Origin: an uncultured Prevotellaceae bacterium
GTDB lineage: Bacteria; Bacteroidota; Bacteroidia; Bacteroidales; Bacteroidaceae
Length of the DNA: 6,188 nucleotides
Direction of reading: 5' to 3'
Assembly (NCBI GenBank): GCA_945827465.1
Contig: CALZOH010000190.1
Span: 1 to 6,188, forward strand
Below, in pieces: positions 1 through 6,188 of the stretch (positions are counted from its first letter, which is position 1; each line of letters opens with the position of its first letter). The translations under genes were made by a program, and so were the position numbers. Below the pieces are notes generated by a model. That model was not told the DNA's origin. It saw only the letters and a list, made by a program, of their open reading frames with translations, and did not search any database.

Positions 1-1127
1 TAGCAAAAAATGCTACTGAAGAAGAAATCAAGAAAGCATATAAAAGATTAGCGATCAAGTATCATCCCGATCGCAATCCAGACAATAAAGAAGCCGAAGA
101 GAAATTCAAAGAAGCGGCCGAAGCCTATGAAGTGCTCCACGATAAGGAAAAGCGAGCCAAATATGACCAATTTGGACACGAAGGACTGAATGGCGCAGCC
201 GGTTTCAATGGACAAGGCATGAATATGGAAGACATTTTCTCCATGTTCGGTGACATCTTTGGCGGCCATAGCGGATTTGGAGGATTCGGCGGATTTGGAG
301 GATTTAGCGGCCAACAGGCTCAGCCGGCACAATACAGGGGAAGTGATTTAAGAGTACGCATCAAGCTCACTCTTGAAGAAATCAGCACGGGAGTTACCAA
401 GAAAATCAAAGTTAAGAAATACGTTACTTGTCCCGACTGCCACGGAAGTGGATGTGAAGGAAATTCCGAAAAGATTACGTGCCCCAACTGTAACGGAACC
501 GGTTATGTCAATAAGGTTCATCAAAGTTTCCTCGGCATGATGCAAACCCAAACGGTATGTCCGCATTGCCAAGGCGAAGGACAAATCATCAAGAACAAAT
601 GTCACCATTGCCAAGGTGAAGGCGTAATTAGAGGTGAAGAAGTCGTTGAAATCAAAATTCCCGCCGGCGTATGCAATGATATGATTGTAAATGTTCCCGG
701 AAAAGGAAATATGGGCAGACGCAACGGCATTCCCGGCGATATTCAAGTTATCATTGAAGAATTGGAACACGACACATTTATTCGTGATGACAATGACCTT
801 ATCTATAACTTGCTCTTATCCGTTCCACAAGCTATTTTGGGAGATACCGTTACCATTCCTACTTTAGATGGAAAAGCCCGAATTAAGATTGAACCAGGCA
901 CACAACCAGGAAAAGTTCTCCGCCTGCGCGGCAAAGGATTACCCTCAGTACAAGGGTATGGTTACGGAACAGGAGACTTAGTGGTAAAAATCAGTGTTTA
1001 CATTCCTGAGACCCTCACTCACGATGAGAAGAAACACCTTGAAGCCGTTAAGGACAGCGATAACTTTGTTCCCGATGAAGAACAGCGGAAAAAGATTTTC
1101 AAGAAGTTCAAAACGTTCTTTGATTAG
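1..1127 (+). CDS. dnaJ: Chaperone protein DnaJ (Hsp40), type I, 5' end cut off by the window edge
   Basis: Co-chaperone that delivers unfolded substrates to DnaK and stimulates its ATPase; cytoplasmic. The reading frame is open from base 3 (AKNATEEEIKKAYKRL...), so the gene begins left of the window. By comparison with the family only about 12-13 codons are missing, giving roughly 387 residues, the usual DnaJ length. A GTG at 132 lies inside the J domain and is not the start. Domains in order: J domain with the HPD motif that contacts DnaK (63-71) and the DQFG end (165-176); Gly/Phe-rich linker (about 177-335) with a degenerate GGF repeat; four CxxCxGxG zinc-binding modules at 429-452 (CPDCHGSG), 480-503 (CPNCNGTG), 558-581 (CPHCQGEG) and 600-623 (CHHCQGEG), all eight cysteines present; then the two C-terminal beta-sandwich substrate-binding domains and dimerisation tail to the TAG stop. 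The full set makes this a true DnaJ and not a CbpA-type protein. grpE is a plausible left neighbour but is not visible. Confidence 0.97.
   Translation, partial: AKNATEEEIKKAYKRLAIKYHPDRNPDNKEAEEKFKEAAEAYEVLHDKEKRAKYDQFGHEGLNGAAGFNGQGMNMEDIFSMFGDIFGGHSGFGGFGGFGGFSGQQAQPAQYRGSDLRVRIKLTLEEISTGVTKKIKVKKYVTCPDCHGSGCEGNSEKITCPNCNGTGYVNKVHQSFLGMMQTQTVCPHCQGEGQIIKNKCHHCQGEGVIRGEEVVEIKIPAGVCNDMIVNVPGKGNMGRRNGIPGDIQVIIEELEHDTFIRDDNDLIYNLLLSVPQAILGDTVTIPTLDGKARIKIEPGTQPGKVLRLRGKGLPSVQGYGYGTGDLVVKISVYIPETLTHDEKKHLEAVKDSDNFVPDEEQRKKIFKKFKTFFD
273..308 (+). repeat. 9-base degenerate tandem repeat coding the GGF linker of DnaJ
   Basis: Four consecutive 9-base units of the form GGA-TTY-GGN (273-281, 282-290, 291-299, 300-308). 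The first and third units are identical; the last ends in AGC. They encode Gly-Phe-Gly repeats in the flexible G/F linker. In-frame gain or loss of a unit would be tolerated, so copy number may vary between strains (inference). Confidence 0.7.
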
Positions 1128-2410
1128 TGAACTACCAAGAAGCCATTCGCTATATTGAAAGCATCCCTCTATTCCAAAATATAGGAGATGGCGGATTTAA
1201 AGAAGGATTATATAATAGTTATGCCCTGGACGAACATCTGGGGCATCCTCATTCTTATTATCCCACCATACATATTGCAGGAACCAACGGAAAAGGTTCC
1301 TGCGCTCATACTACAGCTGCCATCTTGCAAAGTGCAGGACTGCGCGTAGGCCTATACACCTCTCCTCACTTCAAGTCTTTTCGTGAACGTATCCGCATCA
1401 ACGGGGAACTCATAGAAGCCGCTTTCATCACCAATTTCATCCAACGCGAACGCACTTTCTGCGAATCACTCCAACCTTCATTCTTTGAGTTGACTACCCC
1501 CTTGGCCTTTGAATATTTCAAAGAACAAAAAGTAGATATCGCCGTTATTGAAGTTGGATTAGGCGGTCGGTTGGATTGTACCAATGTCATTCACCCTCTT
1601 CTCTCGGTCATCACCAACATCAGTTTGGACCACACCCAATATTTAGGCCACACGCCGGCTCTTATTGCTGCCGAAAAGGCCGGAATCATCAAACAAGATA
1701 CGCCCGTCATCATTGGAGAAGCCACCAAGGAAACACGTCCGATCTTTGAAGAAAAGGCCCAACAATTCCATGCTCCGATTGTATTTGCCGAAGATAGCCA
1801 AGAGGTCATCACTTCCGAACCTGATTTCACAAGTGGCGGTAGAATCTATCACACCCACTCACTCGGCACTTTATATGGAGAGTTGGGCGGACTTTGTCAG
1901 GAAAAGAACACGAACACCCTGCTCCACATTGTTTCCGCACTCCGCCAAAAAGGCTATGCCATCAGCGATGAAGCCATCAGGACGGGGTTTGGCCAAGTAA
2001 CAGAGCTCACCGGCTTGAAGGGACGATGGCAGAAGGTGCATGAGCATCCTACCGTAGTTTGTGACACGGCTCACAATGAAGGCGGATTTGCCTATATTAG
2101 TCGACAACTGACTTCGCAACCCTGCCAACATCTCCGAATCATATTCGGTATGGTCGGCGATAAAGATGTTGCTGCCGTATTGAAGTTGCTTCCCAACAAC
2201 GCACAGTATTATTTCACACGCGCTCAGATTAAAAGAGCCATGCCCGAAGACCAATTGGCCCACCTGGCCCAACAATTCGGACTGAAAGGTTCCACTTATC
2301 CCAACGTTAGGGCTGCTTTCACGCAGGCTCTGCAGGATGCTTCTGCCGATGATTTCATCTACGTAGGAGGAAGCAGCTATATCGTTACGGATTTCCTCTC
2401 TTTTGAGTAA
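1127..2410 (+). CDS. folC: Bifunctional folylpolyglutamate synthase / dihydrofolate synthase
   Basis: Mur-ligase-like ATP-dependent enzyme that joins glutamate to dihydropteroate and/or extends the glutamate tail of folates, keeping them in the cell. At 427 residues it has family length. Visible motifs: P-loop GTNGKGS at residues 52-58; the TSPHFKSFRERIRING folate/loop segment at 78-93; EVGLGGRLDCTN at 142-153; ITNISLDHTQYLG at 162-174; EKAGIIK at 183-189, whose Lys184 is the likely carbamylated lysine; the linker motif LKGRWQ at 297-302; and DTAHNEGG at 313-320 opening the C-terminal glutamate-ligase domain (DGAHNP in many other bacteria). The GTG start is well defined: the same frame has a TGA stop at 1121-1123 and only one TTA codon between, and the family-like N-terminus (YQEAIRYIESIPLFQ) follows immediately. 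It overlaps the dnaJ stop by one base (TAGTG), so the two are probably cotranscribed and perhaps translationally coupled. Whether it does both reactions cannot be told from sequence alone. Confidence 0.95.
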   Translation: MNYQEAIRYIESIPLFQNIGDGGFKEGLYNSYALDEHLGHPHSYYPTIHIAGTNGKGSCAHTTAAILQSAGLRVGLYTSPHFKSFRERIRINGELIEAAFITNFIQRERTFCESLQPSFFELTTPLAFEYFKEQKVDIAVIEVGLGGRLDCTNVIHPLLSVITNISLDHTQYLGHTPALIAAEKAGIIKQDTPVIIGEATKETRPIFEEKAQQFHAPIVFAEDSQEVITSEPDFTSGGRIYHTHSLGTLYGELGGLCQEKNTNTLLHIVSALRQKGYAISDEAIRTGFGQVTELTGLKGRWQKVHEHPTVVCDTAHNEGGFAYISRQLTSQPCQHLRIIFGMVGDKDVAAVLKLLPNNAQYYFTRAQIKRAMPEDQLAHLAQQFGLKGSTYPNVRAAFTQALQDASADDFIYVGGSSYIVTDFLSFE

Positions 2411-2433
2411 GAATACTAATTTTTCTTGGTTTT

Positions 2434-2470
2434 TATTTGCAAATATGTGCCGTTTGACTTATATTTGCAA
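2434..2470. repeat. 9-base direct repeat TATTTGCAA around the gal promoter; possible operator
   Basis: TATTTGCAA occurs at 2434-2442 and again at 2462-2470, 28 bases apart start to start. The left copy contains the -33 TTTG and is part of a perfect 10-base palindrome, ATTTGCAAAT, at 2435-2444. The right copy overlaps the TTTG half of the -7 element. The repetition is a direct observation; a regulatory role is inference, since part of the similarity follows from both core elements containing TTTG. Confidence 0.45.
2436..2467 (+). promoter_or_regulatory. Bacteroidales-type promoter for the galM-permease-galK unit
   Basis: TTTG at 2436-2439 (-33 element) is followed after 20 bases by TATATTTG at 2460-2467, an exact match to the TAnnTTTG -7 consensus described for Bacteroides. 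Transcription would start a few bases further on, about 2471-2476, leaving a leader of roughly 30 bases before the galM ATG at 2504. It lies in the only sizeable gap of the window, at the junction between the housekeeping and sugar genes. A second TTTG at 2453-2456 is too close to serve as the -33 box. Confidence 0.75.
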
Positions 2471-2503
2471 CAAAATCCCCATAACCTTAAAAGAGATTTA
2501 TAA

Positions 2504-3589
2504 ATGAAAGAAGAAATAGAAAACAATCTCTGCGGTTTATCTCCTAAAGATTTTGAAAAGGAGATAGACGGTAAAGCAACTGCCCTTTACATTCTTAAGA
2601 ATACAAAGGGGCATGAAGTTGCCATCACCAACTACGGTGGAGCCATTGTCGGCATCATGGTACCTGACAAAACAGGCAATATGGCAAATATCATCCAAGG
2701 TCACGATAACATCGACGATGTTATCAACAGTCCGGAACCTTTCCTCAGCACTTTGGTAGGCCGCTACGGCAACCGAATCTGCCGAGGAAAATTCATTTTA
2801 GATGGTAAGGAATATTCGTTGGCCATCAACAACGGCCCCAACCATTTGCATGGCGGTCCTACCGGATTCCATGCTCGCGTATGGGATGCCCGTCAAGTCA
2901 ATGAGCACAGCCTGGCCCTACAGTATGTGTCGAAAGATGGCGAAGAAGGATTCCCCGGCAATCTGACGATGACCGTGATGTACACCTGGACCAACGATGA
3001 TGAACTCATCATCGATTACGAAGGAACGACTGACAAGAAAACCATTGTAAACATGACCAGTCATGGTTTCTTCTCTTTGGCCGGCATTGCCAATCCCACT
3101 CCTTCGGCCATGAACACCATCTGCACCATCAATGCCGACTACTACGTACCCATTGACGAAACTTCGATCCCTACGGGCGAAATCCGTAAAGTGGCCGGAA
3201 CTCCGTTTGATTTCACCACACCTCACGTAGTAGGCGAACGCATCGATGCCGACGACGAGCAGACACGCAACGGAGCCGGTTATGATCATTGCTACGTATT
3301 GAATAAGAAGGAACCGGGAGAATTCAGTTTTGCTGCCAAGATTGTAGAGCCCAACAGCGGCCGCACCATGGAAGTATATACTACCGAACCGGGTGTTCAG
3401 TTCTATTCAGACAACTGGGCCACGGGGTACGCCGGCCAACACGGAGCCACCTTCCCGCGTCGCAGTGCACTATGTTTCGAGGCTCAACACATTCCCGATT
3501 CCCCCAACCATCCTTACTTCCCGTCTGTAGTATTGTCACCGGGTGAAACCTATCGTCAGAAGACGATGTATAAGTTCGGATTAGAATAA
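2504..3589 (+). CDS. galM: Aldose 1-epimerase (galactose mutarotase), cytoplasmic
   Basis: Interconverts beta- and alpha-D-galactose (and glucose), supplying the alpha anomer used by galactokinase. The 361 residues cover the complete GalM beta-sandwich family. Motifs: NYGGAIVGI at residues 43-51; VGRYGNRICRG at 85-95, with the substrate-contacting Arg91; NHLHGG at 113-118, with conserved His116; NMTSHGFF at 183-190, with His187 as the likely catalytic acid; GYDHCYVL at 259-266; EPGVQFYSDN at 295-304; and CFEAQHIPDSPNHP at 324-337, with Glu326 as the likely catalytic base. Residue roles are transferred from E. coli and Lactococcus GalM. The ATG at 2504 follows the promoter by about 30 bases, and the next in-frame Met (residue 52) lies inside the conserved fold, so this start is favoured. 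There is no signal peptide or lipobox (Cys10 follows a charged stretch), so it should be cytosolic, working after uptake. First gene of the gal unit; no strong ribosome binding site, only a weak AAGAGA upstream. Confidence 0.95.
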   Translation: MKEEIENNLCGLSPKDFEKEIDGKATALYILKNTKGHEVAITNYGGAIVGIMVPDKTGNMANIIQGHDNIDDVINSPEPFLSTLVGRYGNRICRGKFILDGKEYSLAINNGPNHLHGGPTGFHARVWDARQVNEHSLALQYVSKDGEEGFPGNLTMTVMYTWTNDDELIIDYEGTTDKKTIVNMTSHGFFSLAGIANPTPSAMNTICTINADYYVPIDETSIPTGEIRKVAGTPFDFTTPHVVGERIDADDEQTRNGAGYDHCYVLNKKEPGEFSFAAKIVEPNSGRTMEVYTTEPGVQFYSDNWATGYAGQHGATFPRRSALCFEAQHIPDSPNHPYFPSVVLSPGETYRQKTMYKFGLE

Positions 3590-3634
3590 TCATCCATCAA
3601 AGAAAAATAGTATTAATCCAATAAATAAATTATT

Positions 3635-4930
3635 ATGAGTAATTCAAACAAATCCAATGTAATTCCAATTATCATGATGTACCTGTTGTTCGCCATGATT
3701 GCATTTGTAACCAATCTTTGCAATCCAATGGGTGTCATCGTAAAGAATCAATTCGGCGTATCCAACTTTGCAGCCCAGTTGGGTAACTTCGCCAACTTCG
3801 GTGCATACCTTTTAATGGGTATCCCCTCAGGTCTTCTGTTAAAGAAGATCGGCTATAAGAAAACGGCTCTTTTTGCCATTGCCATCGGTTTCATCGGTGT
3901 ATTCCTGGAGTATGTATCAGGTTGGGAAAGTGTTCAGAGTTTCCCGGTTTACCTGATGGGTGCTTTCATTGCCGGTTTCTGCATGTGTATGCTTAACTGC
4001 GTTGTTAACCCGATGCTCAACACGTTGGGCGGCGGTGGCAACAAGGGTAACCAGCTCATTCAGTTCGGTGGTGTCTGCAACTCTTTGGCTGCAACGGCTG
4101 TGACCATCCTGGTAGGTGCTATGATCGGTGACGTCAGTAAGGCACAGATCAGCAATGCCACTCCTGCATTGTTTATTGCTTTGGGTATTTTTGCCGTAGT
4201 ATTCGTTGTATTGCTTCTTACCAACATTCCCGAGCCCAGCATCGCCACTGATAAAGGTGAGAAGGCTACCACGGGTGCTTTCAAATATCGTCACTTCAAC
4301 CTCGGTCTTTTGGCCATCTTCTTGTATATAGGTATTGAAGTAGGTCTTCCCACCTACGTTCTTCAGTATCTGTCAACTCCTACGGAGGTAGCTGAAGGTC
4401 TTGCTCCCGGCTTCGGCATGGATCCGGGTATTGCTGCCACCATTGCCGGCGTATATTGGCTGTTGATGCTTGTAGGCCGTTTCGTAGGCGGTCTGATTGG
4501 CGGTAAGGTTTCCAGCCGTGCCCAAGTTACGGTTTTGGCTTCGGTAGTCATTCTATTCGTGCTCATCGGTATGTTTGCTTCTACCGACACGTTGGTTCCT
4601 ATCGTAGGTTTCGAGGGTTCTACCGGTTCCTTCACCACTTCTCAAGTTCCTATGGGTATCCTCTTCCTCGTGTTAGGTGGTCTTTGCACCAGCATTATGT
4701 GGGGAGGTATCTTCAACATGGCTGTTGAAGGTCTGGGCAAATATACTGAGTTTGCCAGCGGTATGTTCATGACGATGGTATTCGGTGGTGCCATCCTGGT
4801 TCCTTTCCAGGGTCTGGTAGCCGACCTCACGGGTAGCTTCCTTTCAAGTTACGTAGTTGTACTTTGCTGCGCTGCATACATCCTCTTCTATGCACTCATC
4901 GGCAGCCGCGTATCAAAGAAAGCTGAATAA
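3635..4930 (+). CDS. MFS sugar permease of the FucP/GluP (FHS) family, probable galactose/glucose importer
   Basis: Inner-membrane major facilitator protein, 431 residues, with about 12 hydrophobic helices and a charged central loop at about 198-220 (PEPSIATDKGEKATTG). Family marks: NLCNPMGVIVKNQF at residues 27-40; FGAYLLMGIPSGLLLKKIGYKK at 55-76, the helix 2-3 MFS signature; CVVNPMLNTLG at 122-132; and VCNSLAA at 147-153. These align by eye with the equivalent FucP segments, with Asn27 and Asn149 matching substrate-site Asn43 and Asn162. Oddly, Asn30 and Asn121 sit where FucP has proton-coupling Asp46 and Glu135. Glu235 in YIGIEVG (helix 7) is a remaining membrane-embedded acid. The segment at 318-337, including GSTGSFTTSQ, looks like a polar outer loop. 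It lies between galM and galK (gaps 45 and 42 bases), which points to galactose as the main substrate; glucose or other hexoses remain possible, so no gene symbol is given. The gap before it is very A/T-rich, with no Shine-Dalgarno sequence. Confidence 0.9.
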   Translation: MSNSNKSNVIPIIMMYLLFAMIAFVTNLCNPMGVIVKNQFGVSNFAAQLGNFANFGAYLLMGIPSGLLLKKIGYKKTALFAIAIGFIGVFLEYVSGWESVQSFPVYLMGAFIAGFCMCMLNCVVNPMLNTLGGGGNKGNQLIQFGGVCNSLAATAVTILVGAMIGDVSKAQISNATPALFIALGIFAVVFVVLLLTNIPEPSIATDKGEKATTGAFKYRHFNLGLLAIFLYIGIEVGLPTYVLQYLSTPTEVAEGLAPGFGMDPGIAATIAGVYWLLMLVGRFVGGLIGGKVSSRAQVTVLASVVILFVLIGMFASTDTLVPIVGFEGSTGSFTTSQVPMGILFLVLGGLCTSIMWGGIFNMAVEGLGKYTEFASGMFMTMVFGGAILVPFQGLVADLTGSFLSSYVVVLCCAAYILFYALIGSRVSKKAE

Positions 4931-4972
4931 TCGACATTTCACCTTAGTATTCACATAACATTTCCTTTAATT

Positions 4973-6133
4973 ATGAACTTAAAAATAGATGACGTAAGAA
5001 GTCGCTTCATTGAGCATTTCGATGGAAGCACAGGTTCAGTATATGCTTCTCCGGGACGTATTAACCTCATTGGTGAGCACACAGACTACAACGACGGTTT
5101 CGTATTCCCCGGTGCCGTTCAGCAGGGCATCATGGCTGAAATCAAGGCCAACGGTACCCGCAAAGTACGTGCTTACTCCATCGACCTGAAAGACTATGTA
5201 GAGTTTTCACTTGACGACGAGAAGGGCCCGAAGGCTACTTGGGCTCGCTACATCTTCGGCGTATGCCGTGAGATGATGTTACTCGGTGTTCCCGTTGAAG
5301 GTTTCAACACAGCTTTCTCCGGTGATGTTCCTCTGGGTGCCGGTATGTCTTCATCGGCAGCATTGGAGAGCACCTTCGCCTTTGCTCTTAATGATATGTT
5401 CGGCGACAACAAGATAGAGAAGATGGAATTGGCCCGCGTTGGTCAGCGCACCGAGCACAAGTATGTAGGCTGCAACTGCGGTATCATGGACCAGTTTGCC
5501 AGCGTACACGGTAAGGCCGGCTCACTCATGCGCCTTGACTGCCGCAGCGGTGAATTCTCTTACTTCCCTTGGAATCCGAAGGGCTATCGCCTCGTTCTTG
5601 TTAACTCTTGCGTAAAACATGAGTTGGTAGGTTCTCCCTACAACGACCGTCGCAAGAGCTGCGAAAACGTAGCTGCAGCCATCAACAAGCTCCACCCCGA
5701 GGTGAAGAGTCTGCGCGATGCTTCTTATGAAATGCTCGACGAAGTACGTTCTCAGGTTAGCGAAGAAGATGCTAAGCGTGCCCACTACGTAATCGGTGAG
5801 CGCGAGCGCGTTTTGGCCGTTTGCAAAGCCCTCGAAGAAGGCGACTACGAGACCGTAGGTCAGATGATGTATGAAACCCACTATGGTTTGAGCCAGGAAT
5901 ATGAGGTATCATGCGAAGAGCTTGACTTCCTCAACGACGTAGCCAAGCATCAGGGCGTTACCGGCAGCCGCATCATGGGTGGCGGTTTCGGTGGATGCAC
6001 CATCAACCTCGTGAGCGAAGAGCTCTACAACAACTTCACCAAGGTGGTAGTTGAAGAGTTCCAGAAGAAGTTTGGCAAGAAGCCCATCATTATTGACGTA
6101 GTGATTGGTGACGGAGCCCGTAAATTGGCTTAA
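4973..6133 (+). CDS. galK: Galactokinase (GHMP kinase family)
   Basis: Phosphorylates alpha-D-galactose with ATP to galactose-1-phosphate, the first committed Leloir step; cytoplasmic. The 386 residues match E. coli GalK in length and all signatures are intact: GRINLIGEHTDYN at residues 28-40, with Arg29, Glu35, His36 and Asp38 at the sugar-binding and catalytic positions; the GHMP ATP loop PLGAGMSSSAALE at 120-132; CGIMDQFAS at 169-177, with probable catalytic base Asp173; and the third GHMP motif GSRIMGGGFGGCTI at 331-344. The HTDYN motif separates it from homoserine and mevalonate kinases. The ATG at 4973 gives the usual short N-terminal lead before the signature. It ends in a double stop (TAATAA, 6131-6136) just before a strong terminator, so it is the last gene of the unit. 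Codon choice suggests high expression: arginine is almost always CGT/CGC and glycine mostly GGT/GGC, unlike folC. No Shine-Dalgarno sequence is seen. galT and galE are not adjacent on this side within the window. Confidence 0.98.
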   Translation: MNLKIDDVRSRFIEHFDGSTGSVYASPGRINLIGEHTDYNDGFVFPGAVQQGIMAEIKANGTRKVRAYSIDLKDYVEFSLDDEKGPKATWARYIFGVCREMMLLGVPVEGFNTAFSGDVPLGAGMSSSAALESTFAFALNDMFGDNKIEKMELARVGQRTEHKYVGCNCGIMDQFASVHGKAGSLMRLDCRSGEFSYFPWNPKGYRLVLVNSCVKHELVGSPYNDRRKSCENVAAAINKLHPEVKSLRDASYEMLDEVRSQVSEEDAKRAHYVIGERERVLAVCKALEEGDYETVGQMMYETHYGLSQEYEVSCEELDFLNDVAKHQGVTGSRIMGGGFGGCTINLVSEELYNNFTKVVVEEFQKKFGKKPIIIDVVIGDGARKLA

Positions 6134-6158
6134 TAAAATTCTTCATAGTTCAATGTTT

Positions 6159-6188
6159 AGGCGTCTGCTTCGGCAGGCGCCTTTCTTT
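6159..6188 (+). terminator. Rho-independent terminator after galK
   Basis: A 10-base-pair stem (6159-6168 with 6173-6182) contains a single G-U wobble and is closed by a UUCG tetraloop on a C-G pair, an especially stable hairpin. It is followed by TTCTTT at the window edge, so the U-rich tail may continue beyond. It begins 25 bases after the galK stop and marks the end of the galM-permease-galK transcript. The stem is less symmetric on the other strand's reading and lacks a strong upstream A-tract, so bidirectional use is unlikely. Confidence 0.9.

Noticed and set aside
48..332. Open frame on the minus strand opposite the 5' part of dnaJ (94 codons)
   Set aside because: It lies antisense to the J domain and G/F linker, and its hydrophobic Phe/Gly-rich content is the complement of that repetitive coding sequence; the + strand protein is unmistakable.
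564..622. Near-identical 17-base direct repeat (564-580 and 606-622, one mismatch)
   Set aside because: It is explained by the third and fourth zinc modules of DnaJ encoding the same HCQGEG peptide; not a mobile or regulatory repeat.
1871..2275. 134-codon minus-strand open frame within folC
   Set aside because: It is entirely antisense to the conserved C-terminal half of FolC (LKGRWQ and DTAHNEGG motifs), has no recognisable domain, and no promoter of its own was seen.
2404..2424. Possible terminator after folC: AGTA/TACT stem (2406-2409 with 2414-2417) followed by a T-run
   Set aside because: The stem is only four base pairs, mostly A/T, and overlaps the folC stop codon; too weak to call. 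The folC transcript may end in a Rho-dependent way or read into the gal unit.
3590..3634. Possible internal promoter or riboswitch in the galM-permease gap, and likewise in 4931-4972
   Set aside because: Neither gap contains a TAnnTTTG element or a stem of useful length; both are short A/T-rich spacers typical within a Bacteroidales operon.
3917..4294. 125-codon minus-strand open frame within the permease gene
   Set aside because: Antisense to conserved membrane helices, no domain recognised, and overlapped by another equally unsupported antisense frame; typical shadow of a biased coding sequence.
5522..5881. 119-codon minus-strand open frame within galK
   Set aside because: Antisense to the conserved galactokinase sequence with no supporting motif or promoter.

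Overview
The window looks like ordinary chromosomal core DNA from the phylum Bacteroidota, most probably order Bacteroidales (a Prevotella- or Bacteroides-like organism). Three things support this: the gene content and order (dnaJ-folC, then mutarotase - FHS-family sugar permease - galactokinase); a promoter of the Bacteroidales type (TTTG about 20 bases upstream of TAnnTTTG) instead of a sigma70 -35/-10 pair; and the absence of clear Shine-Dalgarno sequences before the starts that can be judged. The genus is an inference from general protein resemblance and cannot be fixed by eye.

Region by region: bases 1-1127 hold the chaperone gene dnaJ, missing only about a dozen N-terminal codons to the left edge. 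Bases 1127-2410 hold folC (folylpolyglutamate/dihydrofolate synthase), whose GTG start shares one base with the dnaJ stop codon. A 93-base gap (2411-2503) carries a convincing Bacteroidales promoter embedded in a 9-base direct repeat. Then follow galM (2504-3589), a 12-helix sugar permease (3635-4930) and galK (4973-6133), separated by 45- and 42-base gaps with no visible promoter or terminator. A strong C(UUCG)G hairpin with a U-rich tail (6159-6188) ends the unit. All genes are on the + strand.

Functionally there are two units. The left one is housekeeping: protein folding (the Hsp70 co-chaperone) and folate retention, probably cotranscribed from a promoter left of the window. The right one is a compact hexose-uptake unit: the permease brings galactose (perhaps also glucose) across the inner membrane, the cytoplasmic mutarotase converts beta- to alpha-D-galactose, and galactokinase phosphorylates it to galactose-1-phosphate. 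galT and galE, needed to finish the Leloir pathway, are not in the window.

I found no mobile element, CRISPR array, RNA gene or defence-like system. Nothing here amounts to a new system. The points most worth a second look are the permease, which has asparagine at both positions where E. coli FucP carries its proton-coupling acids, and the repeat that wraps the promoter of the gal unit.
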